Assembly: GCA_001801345.1 (NCBI GenBank)
Contig: MGXJ01000040.1
Span: 7,979 to 13,422, forward strand
Source of the DNA: Gammaproteobacteria bacterium RBG_16_37_9
GTDB taxonomy: Bacteria > Pseudomonadota > Gammaproteobacteria > UBA9339
Direction: 5' to 3'
DNA: 5,444 bases
Shown one piece after another: positions 1 to 5,155 of the stretch (position 1 is its first letter; the number at the start of each line of letters is the position of its first letter). The notes beneath the pieces were generated by a model. The model was not told the DNA's origin. It saw only the letters and a list, made by a program, of their open reading frames with translations, and made no database searches. The translations under genes were made by a program, and so were the position numbers.

Positions 1-654
1 ACTGGCAATAGTTCCTTCGATGATTTTTAGTAATGCTTGTTGCACCCCTTCTCCGGATACATCGCGAGTAATTGATGCGCTGTCGCTTTTACGGGAGATT
101 TTATCGATTTCGTCGATATAAATTATTCCTGTTTCAGCTTTTTTGACGTCGTAATTACTTTTTTGTAATAGTTTTTGAATGATGGTTTCAACGTCATCGC
201 CGACATAACCAGCTTCGGTCAATGTTGTCGCGTCAGCAATTGCAAAAGGCACATTAAGCATTTTAGCTAAAGTTTCTGCTAGCAATGTTTTGCCACAACC
301 AGTCGGTCCGATTAATAAAATATTACTTTTATTTAATTCTACGTCATCTTCAGCTTTGTTATTTTTATAGTAAAGCAGTCGTTTGTAGTGGTTATAAACT
401 GCGACGCTTAAAGCTTTTTTGGGATATTCTTGTCCGATGACGTAGTCGTTTAAGGCTTTGTTGATTTCTATGGGTGTTGGTAATTTGATATCGTCAGAGG
501 TTGTTTGTTGCTCTGTGCTTAATGCGTTTTTACACATATTGATGCATTCGTCGCAAATGCTTGCGGATGCAACTGAGACTAATTTATGCACCTCTTTTTG
601 GGGTTTGCCGCAAAAGGAGCAGTGTAGATCATTATCGTTTTTTTTAGTAGTCAT
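1..654 (-). CDS. clpX: ClpX, ATP-binding unfoldase subunit of Clp protease (N-terminal 218 residues, cut by window edge)
   Basis: ClpX is a cytoplasmic AAA+ unfoldase that recognises tagged proteins and threads them into the ClpP peptidase. The frame runs from an ATG at 654 to base 1 without a stop; the C-terminal half lies outside. An N-terminal zinc-binding domain is visible (C12, C15, C34, C37), then the AAA+ core: Walker A GPTGCGKT at 116-123, pore-1 loop GYVG at 149-152, Walker B ending in D181-E182, and the segment SITRDVSGEGVQQ at 194-206 that matches E. coli ClpX almost exactly. The Walker A carries Cys where E. coli has Ser. No Shine-Dalgarno-like sequence precedes the ATG; the 30 bases upstream are almost pure A/T. 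The gene immediately upstream is not clpP but a repeat-filled spacer and gltX, so clpX probably has its own promoter, for which I found no convincing boxes. Confidence 0.97.
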   Translation of the reverse strand, partial: MTTKKNDNDLHCSFCGKPQKEVHKLVSVASASICDECINMCKNALSTEQQTTSDDIKLPTPIEINKALNDYVIGQEYPKKALSVAVYNHYKRLLYYKNNKAEDDVELNKSNILLIGPTGCGKTLLAETLAKMLNVPFAIADATTLTEAGYVGDDVETIIQKLLQKSNYDVKKAETGIIYIDEIDKISRKSDSASITRDVSGEGVQQALLKIIEGTIAS

Positions 655-733
655 AAAAATTAGTTAATAATCATTAAGTTAATATTGTTGCATATAATTT
701 GAATCGGCAAGTTTAGCATTAAAATGCGCTCTC

Positions 734-880
734 TGTCATCCTTCGTGTCGAGCATGAATGCAAGCTCTCGGGCAAGCGAAACTTTCCTTGTCATTCTCGG
801 GCAAAGACCCGAGAATCTCGAGCGTTGCATAGTAGATCCTCGGGTCAAGCCCGAGGATAACAAGTGGAGGCGAGATGACA
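734..880. repeat. Composite palindromic repeat element between gltX and clpX
   Basis: This element fills most of the 257-bp space between gltX and clpX. Its ends are TGTCATC (734-740) and GATGACA (874-880), an outer inverted repeat. Inside are two tight hairpins: ATTCTCGGG (793-801) with CCCGAGAAT (808-816), and ATCCTCGGG (836-844) with CCCGAGGAT (850-858). The two hairpins are also related to each other: 788-801 can pair with 850-863 at 12 of 14 positions. A block at 767-782, CTCGGGCAAGCGAAAC, recurs with one change on the opposite strand of the second element at 2993-3008. No T-run follows either hairpin, so an intrinsic terminator is not supported. From memory, similar TGTCATyCTCGGG palindromes are dispersed in several intracellular proteobacteria; copy number in this genome is unknown. 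Confidence 0.8.
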
Positions 881-911
881 CCTAACTTGTTTGAGGATTG
901 ACACAATTAAG

Positions 912-2315
912 TCAGGATGATGATTGTTTGATATAACCCAAAGCTGCATCGATTCTTTTCAGCGCACGTTGTTTTCCTAGTAGTCGCAGCGTTACATTAA
1001 GAGGTGGAGATACTGTGGTTCCAGTAACCGCGACACGAATTGGCTGGGCAACTTTGCCAAGTTTAATATCAAATTGCTTGGCGATATCTTCAATCGTTTG
1101 GTGTAAATTTTCATCTGTCCAATCTGAAAGGTTTTCAAGCTTTTGTTTTAAAGCTTGAGTGATTGGAGCGATCTCTGGTTTTAAGTGTTGTTTTGCTTCT
1201 TCCTGGTATTGTTCAAATTCTTCATAAAAGTATCTGCTTTTTGTCGCCATCTCAACTAAGGTTTCTGCTCGTTCGCGCAGTGCCACAACAAGTTCTTCTA
1301 GTGAAGGCCCATCTTGATAGTTGATTTGAAGCTTTTGCATTAATGGTTCAAGATAAGTAGCCACTATTTTTGGATCTAATGTTTTAATATAGTGGCGGTT
1401 AAGCCAGCGTAATTTTTCCGGATCAAATGCGGCCGCAGCTTTGTTTATATCTTTGACATCAAACAACTTGATCATTTCATCGCGTGAGAAAATTTCTTGA
1501 TCTTTGTGTGACCAACCAAGGCGGATTAAATAATTTAATAAAGCTTCTGGTAAAAAGCCCTCTTCTTTATATTGCAATACGCTAGCTGCCCCATGGCGTT
1601 TTGATAGCAGTTTGCCGTCGTTTCCTAGGATCAATGGCACATGGCTATATATTGGAGGCTCAGTTTTGAAAGCGCGAAAAATATTTATTTGTCGCGGAGT
1701 GTTGTTAATGTGATCGGCGCCTCGAATAACGTGAGTTATTTTCATGTCAAGATCATCAACCACTACACAAAAGTTGTAGGTTGGGAAACCATCAGTGCGA
1801 ACGATGATTAAATCATCAAGCTCATTATTTTGAAAGCTAAGAGGCCCCATTACTTGATCTTCAAAATCAACGGTGCCTTCTTGATTATTTTTAAAGCGGA
1901 TTACAAACGGTTGGTTTTTATCGGCTAATAAATTTTTATCACGACAATGCCCATCGTATTTAGGCTTTTCCTTGTTGGCTAATTGTTTTTCTCGTAGTTC
2001 GGTTAATCTTTCTTTAGAACAATAACAGCGATAAGCAGAGCCTTCAGTGATTAATTGTTCTGCTGCTTTGCGATAGGATTCGAGGCGCTTTGTTTGATAA
2101 AATGGGCCAGCATCGCAATCTAAACCCAGCCACTTCATGCTATCTATGATAAGTTGAGTTGCTTCTTGGGTTGAGCGTTCTTGATCGGTATCTTCGATAC
2201 GTAAAATAAACTCACCGCCGCGATTGCGGGCATACAGCCAGGAATACAGCGCGGTGCGAATACTGCCTAAATGTAGATTACCCGTTGGGCTTGGTGCAAA
2301 TCTAGTGCGTATCAT
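912..2315 (-). CDS. gltX: Glutamyl-tRNA synthetase
   Basis: This enzyme charges tRNA-Glu with glutamate in the cytoplasm, using ATP. The 467-residue length is normal for the family (E. coli 471). The class I catalytic signatures are present: FAPSPTGNLHLG at 6-17, whose HLGS (15-18) is the HIGH-type motif, and LLSKRHG at 236-242, the KMSKS-type motif. Other strongly conserved stretches are RIEDTDQERS (39-48), TYNFCVVVDD (179-188) and HVIRGADHINNTPRQIN (195-211). The zinc-binding insert keeps C97, C99, Y120 and C124, while the position of E. coli His127 is Asp126 here. The sequence is close to the E. coli enzyme along its full length, including the anticodon-binding C-terminal part (LRLLGKQRALKRIDAAL), which supports a gammaproteobacterial host. 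No Shine-Dalgarno-like sequence is seen before the ATG. The gene is divergent from the toxin-antitoxin module, with 100 bp between the start codons. Confidence 0.97.
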   Translation of the reverse strand: MIRTRFAPSPTGNLHLGSIRTALYSWLYARNRGGEFILRIEDTDQERSTQEATQLIIDSMKWLGLDCDAGPFYQTKRLESYRKAAEQLITEGSAYRCYCSKERLTELREKQLANKEKPKYDGHCRDKNLLADKNQPFVIRFKNNQEGTVDFEDQVMGPLSFQNNELDDLIIVRTDGFPTYNFCVVVDDLDMKITHVIRGADHINNTPRQINIFRAFKTEPPIYSHVPLILGNDGKLLSKRHGAASVLQYKEEGFLPEALLNYLIRLGWSHKDQEIFSRDEMIKLFDVKDINKAAAAFDPEKLRWLNRHYIKTLDPKIVATYLEPLMQKLQINYQDGPSLEELVVALRERAETLVEMATKSRYFYEEFEQYQEEAKQHLKPEIAPITQALKQKLENLSDWTDENLHQTIEDIAKQFDIKLGKVAQPIRVAVTGTTVSPPLNVTLRLLGKQRALKRIDAALGYIKQSSS

Positions 2316-2381
2316 AAATATTTTGTGGTTCTGGACAGGGACATGAGCGATACTTTACATGTTTTAGGTTAAAAATAAAAG

Positions 2382-2414
2382 TGTACATTTCGTAGTTTTA
2401 TCATACAATGTACA
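2382..2414 (+). promoter_or_regulatory. Candidate YefM-type operator with two TGTACA boxes in the toxin-antitoxin promoter
   Basis: TGTACATT (2382-2389) and AATGTACA (2407-2414) form an inverted repeat with a 17-base spacer ending one base before the antitoxin ATG. Each arm contains the self-complementary hexamer TGTACA, the core bound by YefM in the E. coli yefM-yoeB operator. A degenerate third copy, TTTACA, sits at 2354-2359, so the three are about 27-28 bp apart. The boxes overlap a plausible weak sigma-70 promoter: TGTACA (2382-2387), 16 bases, then TACAAT (2404-2409). That promoter would start transcription at or near the ATG. Binding is inferred; the box spacing is larger than in E. 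coli. Confidence 0.5.
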
Positions 2415-2415
2415 A

Positions 2416-2682
2416 ATGAACACTATAACCACAGTAGAAGCACGAGAACATTTTTCTGAATTAATTAACCGCACCTCTTATGGTAAAGAACGCATTGTGT
2501 TATCAAGAAGAGGAAAGAGGTTGCTGGCCTTGATACCGCTGGAAGACTTACATTTGATAGAATTAGCTGAAGATTTAATAGATGCTAGAGATGCTGAAAT
2601 AGCCTTAAAAGAATATAAAAATGGACAAGTAGTTTCACTAGAAGAAATAGAGCAGCGTTTAAATAAAAATGGCAATGTATAA
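2416..2682 (+). CDS. Phd/YefM family antitoxin of a type II toxin-antitoxin module
   Basis: This 88-residue protein should bind and neutralise the RelE-like toxin encoded next to it and repress their shared promoter. The N-terminal half (about 1-45) fits the Phd/YefM DNA-binding fold: an opening MNTITTVEAREHFSELINR, a middle ERIVLSRRGKRLLALIP, and then the EDL that usually starts the toxin-binding tail. The charged, helical C-terminal half (about 46-88) would wrap the toxin. The reading frame overlaps the toxin frame by 14 bases (8 if the toxin's second ATG is used), typical of coupled toxin-antitoxin translation. TGTACA boxes just upstream support the family call. There is no recognisable Shine-Dalgarno sequence before the ATG, and the best promoter match would give a very short or absent leader. 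The family is clear; whether the module is active is not known. Confidence 0.92.
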   Translation: MNTITTVEAREHFSELINRTSYGKERIVLSRRGKRLLALIPLEDLHLIELAEDLIDARDAEIALKEYKNGQVVSLEEIEQRLNKNGNV

Positions 2683-2959
2683 AATTGTTTTTACCTCTGG
2701 TGCTGCTAAACAGCTAGAAAAGCTCGGCGGATCCGAGCAAAAGTTAATTGTGAGAAAAATTAAAAAGTTAGATATAGGACAGCCGAACAATAATATAAAA
2801 AAATTAATAGGTATAGCCGATCTTTATCGTCTACGGATTGGAAATTATCGTGTTATATATCAAGTTAGACATAAAGAATTAGTTATTTTAGTGCTTAAAA
2901 TTGGACATAGGAATGACGTTTATAGAGGGATATCTAAGTTGGGGCTGCCAAATATATAA
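2669..2959 (+). CDS. RelE/ParE superfamily toxin
   Basis: RelE-type toxins are small mRNA endonucleases that cut messages in the ribosomal A site; related ParE toxins act on gyrase instead. The 96-residue protein shows the superfamily pattern: an opening MYKIVFTSGAAKQLEKL, a helical hairpin, then LYRLRIGNYRVIYQV (52-66) and a C-terminal strand with LKIGHRNDVYR (76-86). The conserved R56, R61, R81 and Y85 favour an RNase of the RelE type rather than ParE, but residues alone do not settle the target. Two in-frame starts are possible, at 2669 and at 2675; the second gives the more typical MYK opening and overlaps the antitoxin by 8 bases. The gene looks intact, with no frameshift or truncation. 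Pairing a YefM/Phd-like antitoxin with a RelE-like toxin is a common mix. Confidence 0.92.
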   Translation: MAMYKIVFTSGAAKQLEKLGGSEQKLIVRKIKKLDIGQPNNNIKKLIGIADLYRLRIGNYRVIYQVRHKELVILVLKIGHRNDVYRGISKLGLPNI

Positions 2960-2973
2960 GAGAAAGGAAAAAC

Positions 2974-3016
2974 TTGTCATTCTCGGATCAGCGTTTCGCT
3001 TGTCCGAGAATGACAA
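2974..3016. repeat. Short palindromic repeat upstream of tRNA-Val
   Basis: TTGTCATTCTCGGA (2974-2987) pairs perfectly with TCCGAGAATGACAA (3003-3016), and the 15-base loop holds a further AGCG/CGCT stem (2990-2993 with 2997-3000). It shares TTGTCATTCTCGG with 788-800. On the opposite strand it also shares 15 of 16 bases with 767-782, so it belongs to the same family as the gltX-clpX element. It lies 14 bp after the toxin gene and 6 bp before the tRNA. On the plus strand the hairpin is followed by A-residues, so it is not an intrinsic terminator in that direction. Confidence 0.85.
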
Positions 3017-3022
3017 AAAATA

Positions 3023-3095
3023 GGGCGATTAGCTCAGTTGGTAGAGCACTGCTTTCACACGGCAGGGGTAACTGGTTCGAATCCAGTATCGCCCA
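3023..3095 (+). tRNA. tRNA-Val, anticodon CAC, without an encoded CCA
   Basis: The 73 bases fold as a standard cloverleaf. The acceptor stem GGGCGAT (3023-3029) pairs perfectly with ATCGCCC (3088-3094). The D arm is GCTC with GAGC. The anticodon stem CTGCT/GGCAG has one G-U pair, and its loop TTCACAC places CAC at positions 34-36. The T arm is ACTGG/CCAGT with loop TTCGAAT, and A3095 is the discriminator base. CAC reads the valine codon GTG. The gene ends in ATTTT rather than ACCA, so CCA must be added by the tRNA nucleotidyltransferase, which is uncommon for gammaproteobacterial tRNA genes. An AT-rich TATATAAG (2953-2960) upstream could be a -10 region, but no matching -35 was found. Confidence 0.96.
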
Positions 3096-3110
3096 TTTTA
3101 AAATAATAAT

Positions 3111-3115
3111 GGTGA
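3111..3115 (+). promoter_or_regulatory. Shine-Dalgarno sequence of the SET-domain gene
   Basis: GGTGA lies 4 bases before the ATG at 3120 and is complementary to the anti-Shine-Dalgarno end of 16S rRNA. It is the only clear ribosome-binding site seen before any gene in this window, and it supports this ATG as the true start. Confidence 0.55.
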
Positions 3116-3119
3116 ATTT

Positions 3120-3680
3120 ATGGAAGAACATAATCATACTCTTTACAAAAAAGAACGTTTTGAAAGAGACAACATCGAAATAAGATTATCTCCAATTCAA
3201 GGTTATGGAGTATTTGCCACAAAAGATTTTTCCCCAAAAGAAGTAATCGAAGAGTGTCCGGTAATTATTTTTCAACGTTTAGATCTTGATTATCGAGAGT
3301 CAATATCAAACAGGTTATTTTTTTGGGATGATGCAAATAGTGCTATCGCTTTGGGTTGTGGATCGATATATAACCATGCCGAAGAGGGAAAGGACAGTGC
3401 TGCATTTTCTATAGATCGTAACAATCAGCAGGTAGTATTTATAGCCACCAAGCATATAGCTGCCGGCACTGAAATTTTAATTAACTACGGGGATGATTGG
3501 TTTGCTTCGCGTAAAAATAAAGGATTAATTATAGATCAACAGAAAAATGAATCTGGGTTGTTTAAAATTACCATTTTGTTTTTGACTTTATTGGCATTGT
3601 CTAAGATTTTTCCGGTTGGTTTGGCTTCATCTATATCACCGCTTCCAGTATCACAGGAACACCACGAACTAAGGAAATAG
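3120..3680 (+). CDS. SET-domain protein (putative protein-lysine methyltransferase) with C-terminal hydrophobic segment
   Basis: SET domains transfer a methyl group from S-adenosylmethionine to lysine side chains, usually of proteins. The compact domain spans about residues 18-128. It has the GxG-type cofactor motif GYGVFA (28-33), the Asn-His motif in SIYNHAEEG (N85, H86), and a closing GTEILINYGDDWF (116-128) whose Y123 is the expected catalytic tyrosine. There are no obvious pre-SET or post-SET cysteine clusters, so it resembles the minimal SET proteins of some bacteria and large viruses. After a charged linker, residues 147-169 form a hydrophobic stretch (FKITILFLTLLALSKIF) that could be a single transmembrane helix, followed by a polar tail. 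The gene begins 24 bases after tRNA-Val and may be co-transcribed with it. Its last 50 bp overlap the convergent gene at 3631-4218. The substrate is unknown: ribosomal or other self proteins and host proteins are both possible. Confidence 0.88.
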   Translation: MEEHNHTLYKKERFERDNIEIRLSPIQGYGVFATKDFSPKEVIEECPVIIFQRLDLDYRESISNRLFFWDDANSAIALGCGSIYNHAEEGKDSAAFSIDRNNQQVVFIATKHIAAGTEILINYGDDWFASRKNKGLIIDQQKNESGLFKITILFLTLLALSKIFPVGLASSISPLPVSQEHHELRK

Positions 3681-4218
3681 TTACCATGCTGTAAACTAGA
3701 GTATTGCTAATGTAGTTGAGCAGTTCATGATTAACAATAAAAATTTGTGGCCAAATCTCAGCTGCTGGGATTAGGAAAAATAACCAAGAAAAAGTCACTA
3801 GCTTGATAAAGCCAATAGCAAAGCGCATGGTTCTGCTGGCAACTAAAAATTTGCCAAGAGGAGTTTTCATAATGCTAAATGGTAATTTACCTTGATCGGC
3901 GTGATGTTTTCTTAGGCTATCAACCAAAATCCCCCGAGTTACAAAAATTATTGCAATCCAGATAGATACCATTCCAAGATCGGCCAAAATAAGCCACAAA
4001 GTAATTTCAATGATGCGGTCTGCTGCTATGTCAAATACTGCGCCAAATACCGAAGATTCGTTACGCATTCTGGCTATTTTTCCATCTAGGCCGTCAAGCA
4101 GAATATTGATAATTATTAGCGGTGGATTTAAAAGTTGCCACTGTGGTTCAGCATACAAAGCAATCGCTCCAATGATGAATACTGATATTAAACGGAAGAG
4201 GGTAATTAAATTAGCCAT
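3631..4218 (-). CDS. CDP-alcohol phosphatidyltransferase family membrane enzyme
   Basis: Members of this family move a phosphatidyl or similar group from a CDP-activated donor to an alcohol in the inner membrane, as in phosphatidylglycerolphosphate or phosphatidylserine synthesis. The complete signature is present: D42-G-x-D45-G-x2-A49-R50-x8-G59-x3-D63-x3-D67, with all four metal-binding and catalytic aspartates. Several hydrophobic segments (about 4-23, 29-41, 70-96, 132-155, 173-190) indicate a multi-pass protein, and 195 residues is a usual size. The N-terminal NLITLFRLISVF resembles PgsA-type starts, but the later sequence is not close enough to a PgsA I can recall to fix the acceptor alcohol, so no gene symbol is given. 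The gene follows nadC on the same strand after 76 bp that include half of a large palindrome. No Shine-Dalgarno sequence is seen; an upstream in-frame stop at 4225-4227 limits the start to this ATG or a later one. Confidence 0.88.
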   Translation of the reverse strand: MANLITLFRLISVFIIGAIALYAEPQWQLLNPPLIIINILLDGLDGKIARMRNESSVFGAVFDIAADRIIEITLWLILADLGMVSIWIAIIFVTRGILVDSLRKHHADQGKLPFSIMKTPLGKFLVASRTMRFAIGFIKLVTFSWLFFLIPAAEIWPQIFIVNHELLNYISNTLVYSMVTISLVRGVPVILEAVI

Positions 4219-4264
4219 TAAATGTTATTGTAACGATTTTTTAAGAGTTTTGGAATATTACTAT

Positions 4265-4332
4265 AAAAGGGGTCAAGTCTCATCTTCCGACAGGTTAGGT
4301 AACCTGTTGGAAGATGAGACTTGACCCCTTTT
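4265..4332. repeat. 68-bp near-perfect palindrome at the nadC 3' end
   Basis: Two 33-base arms (4265-4297 and 4300-4332) flank a two-base GG centre. They match at 32 of 33 positions. The outer ends read AAAAGGGGTCAAGTCT and AGACTTGACCCCTTTT. The single mismatch would be a G-U pair in plus-strand RNA but an A-C mismatch in minus-strand RNA. The element contains the last 11 sense codons and the TAA stop of nadC. On both strands the stem ends in CCCCTTTT, so it could act as a weak two-way terminator, although translation of nadC would run through it on the minus strand. GGGGTCAAGTCT-type palindromes recall REP-like or other non-autonomous elements moved by IS200-like (REP-associated) transposases. 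That link is from memory; no transposase is present here. Confidence 0.85.
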
Positions 4333-5155
4333 CTTCAAAAAGCATTGATAGCTCTATCGGCATTACAGATTTAGTGATGGCGCCCACAGAGATGTAATCT
4401 ATACCAGTTTTGGCGAAAGAGCGGATATTTTTTAAATTGACCCCGCCAGATACCTCTAATTTAACTTTTCCGTTATTTATTTTTACTGCAGCACGAATTG
4501 TTTTTAACGAGAAGTTATCTAACATAATTGTATTAGTTTTAGTGGCTAAAGCTTCGCGTAACTCGCTTAAATTTCTAACTTCAACTTCTATGGGTTTATT
4601 TGGATAAAGTTTTTTTGCTTTGGCTACAGCACTAGTTATCGAGCCACAAGCAGCTATGTGGTTTTCTTTGATTAGGATTGCATCATAAAGGCCAAAGCGA
4701 TGGTTATGACCGCCGCCGCATTTTACCGCATATTTTTGTGCTAAACGTAGTCCTGGTAAGGTTTTACGGGTGTCTAGGAGTTTAGTTTTGGTTCCTTTGA
4801 GTTTGGCTGCAAACTGGTTGGTTAGGGTTGCAGTGCTAGATAATGTTTGCAAGAAATTTAGTGCAGTGCGTTCTCCAGTTAATAGAGATCGCGCTGGCCC
4901 CTCTAATTTGCATAAAATCTTTTTTGCGCGAACTAAAGCGCCGTTTTTAATCAGCCAAGTTATTTTTATTTTTGGATCGATTTTGGCAAAGATTGCATCT
5001 ACAAAATCAGTGCCACAAATGATAGCTTTTTGTTGGCAGATAATATATGCGAAAGACAAAGTAGTTGGTGGGATTAAGCTTGCGGTGATGTCTTTGCTGC
5101 CAATATCTTCCTGCAATGCCAAGGAGATTATTTTGAGAAAGTCTTTTTTATTCAT
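4295..5155 (-). CDS. nadC: Nicotinate-nucleotide pyrophosphorylase (quinolinate phosphoribosyltransferase, carboxylating)
   Basis: NadC converts quinolinate and PRPP to nicotinate mononucleotide, CO2 and pyrophosphate, the step where de novo synthesis enters the NAD pathway. All family motifs are in order: TGERTALNFLQTLS (93-106), LLDTRKTLPGLR (126-137), CGGGHNHRFGLYDA (146-159), IKENH (162-166), EVEVRN (190-195), MLDNF (211-215), EVSGGV (234-239) and ISVGA (255-259). Residues R96, K131, H152, R153, K163, E192 and D213 correspond to the active-site set described for the Mycobacterium tuberculosis enzyme, with a constant offset of nine. The start ATG overlaps the stop of the upstream pssA-like gene as ATGA, which suggests translational coupling. 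The normal end of the family, near LSMLF (269-273), is followed by about a dozen extra residues; 276-286 and the stop are encoded by a palindromic repeat. The core is intact, so the enzyme is probably functional. Confidence 0.96.
   Translation of the reverse strand: MNKKDFLKIISLALQEDIGSKDITASLIPPTTLSFAYIICQQKAIICGTDFVDAIFAKIDPKIKITWLIKNGALVRAKKILCKLEGPARSLLTGERTALNFLQTLSSTATLTNQFAAKLKGTKTKLLDTRKTLPGLRLAQKYAVKCGGGHNHRFGLYDAILIKENHIAACGSITSAVAKAKKLYPNKPIEVEVRNLSELREALATKTNTIMLDNFSLKTIRAAVKINNGKVKLEVSGGVNLKNIRSFAKTGIDYISVGAITKSVMPIELSMLFEEKGSSLIFQQVT

Noticed and set aside
458..667. Open frame of 69 codons on the plus strand
   Set aside because: It lies opposite the clearly conserved zinc-binding start of clpX and shows no family features.
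836..858. Intrinsic terminator for gltX
   Set aside because: The hairpin is strong, but no T-run follows it on the minus strand (CTACTATG follows), so it lacks the second half of the signal.
734..880. CRISPR-like repeats
   Set aside because: The units are few, unequal and nested as palindromes, with no regular spacers and no cas genes nearby.
660..881. Open frame of 73 codons on the minus strand between gltX and clpX
   Set aside because: It is almost entirely the palindromic repeat read through in frame, has no family resemblance, and runs through hairpin arms; such repeats often give spurious short frames.
2478..2675. Open frame on the minus strand inside the antitoxin gene
   Set aside because: It is antisense to a well-supported antitoxin and resembles no known protein.
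3023..3095. tRNA-Val as an integration site for a genomic island
   Set aside because: No integrase gene and no second copy of the tRNA 3' end were found in the window; the toxin-antitoxin module lies on the 5' side, which is not the usual arrangement.
2974..3183. Open frame on the plus strand across the repeat, the tRNA and the SET gene start
   Set aside because: It reads through the palindrome and the tRNA, so it cannot be a real protein gene.
4010..4324. Open frame of 104 codons on the plus strand
   Set aside because: It is antisense to the phosphatidyltransferase signature region and runs into the palindrome; there is no family pattern.
4410..4607. Open frame of 65 codons on the plus strand
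   Set aside because: It is antisense to conserved nadC motifs, including the metal-binding MLDN region.
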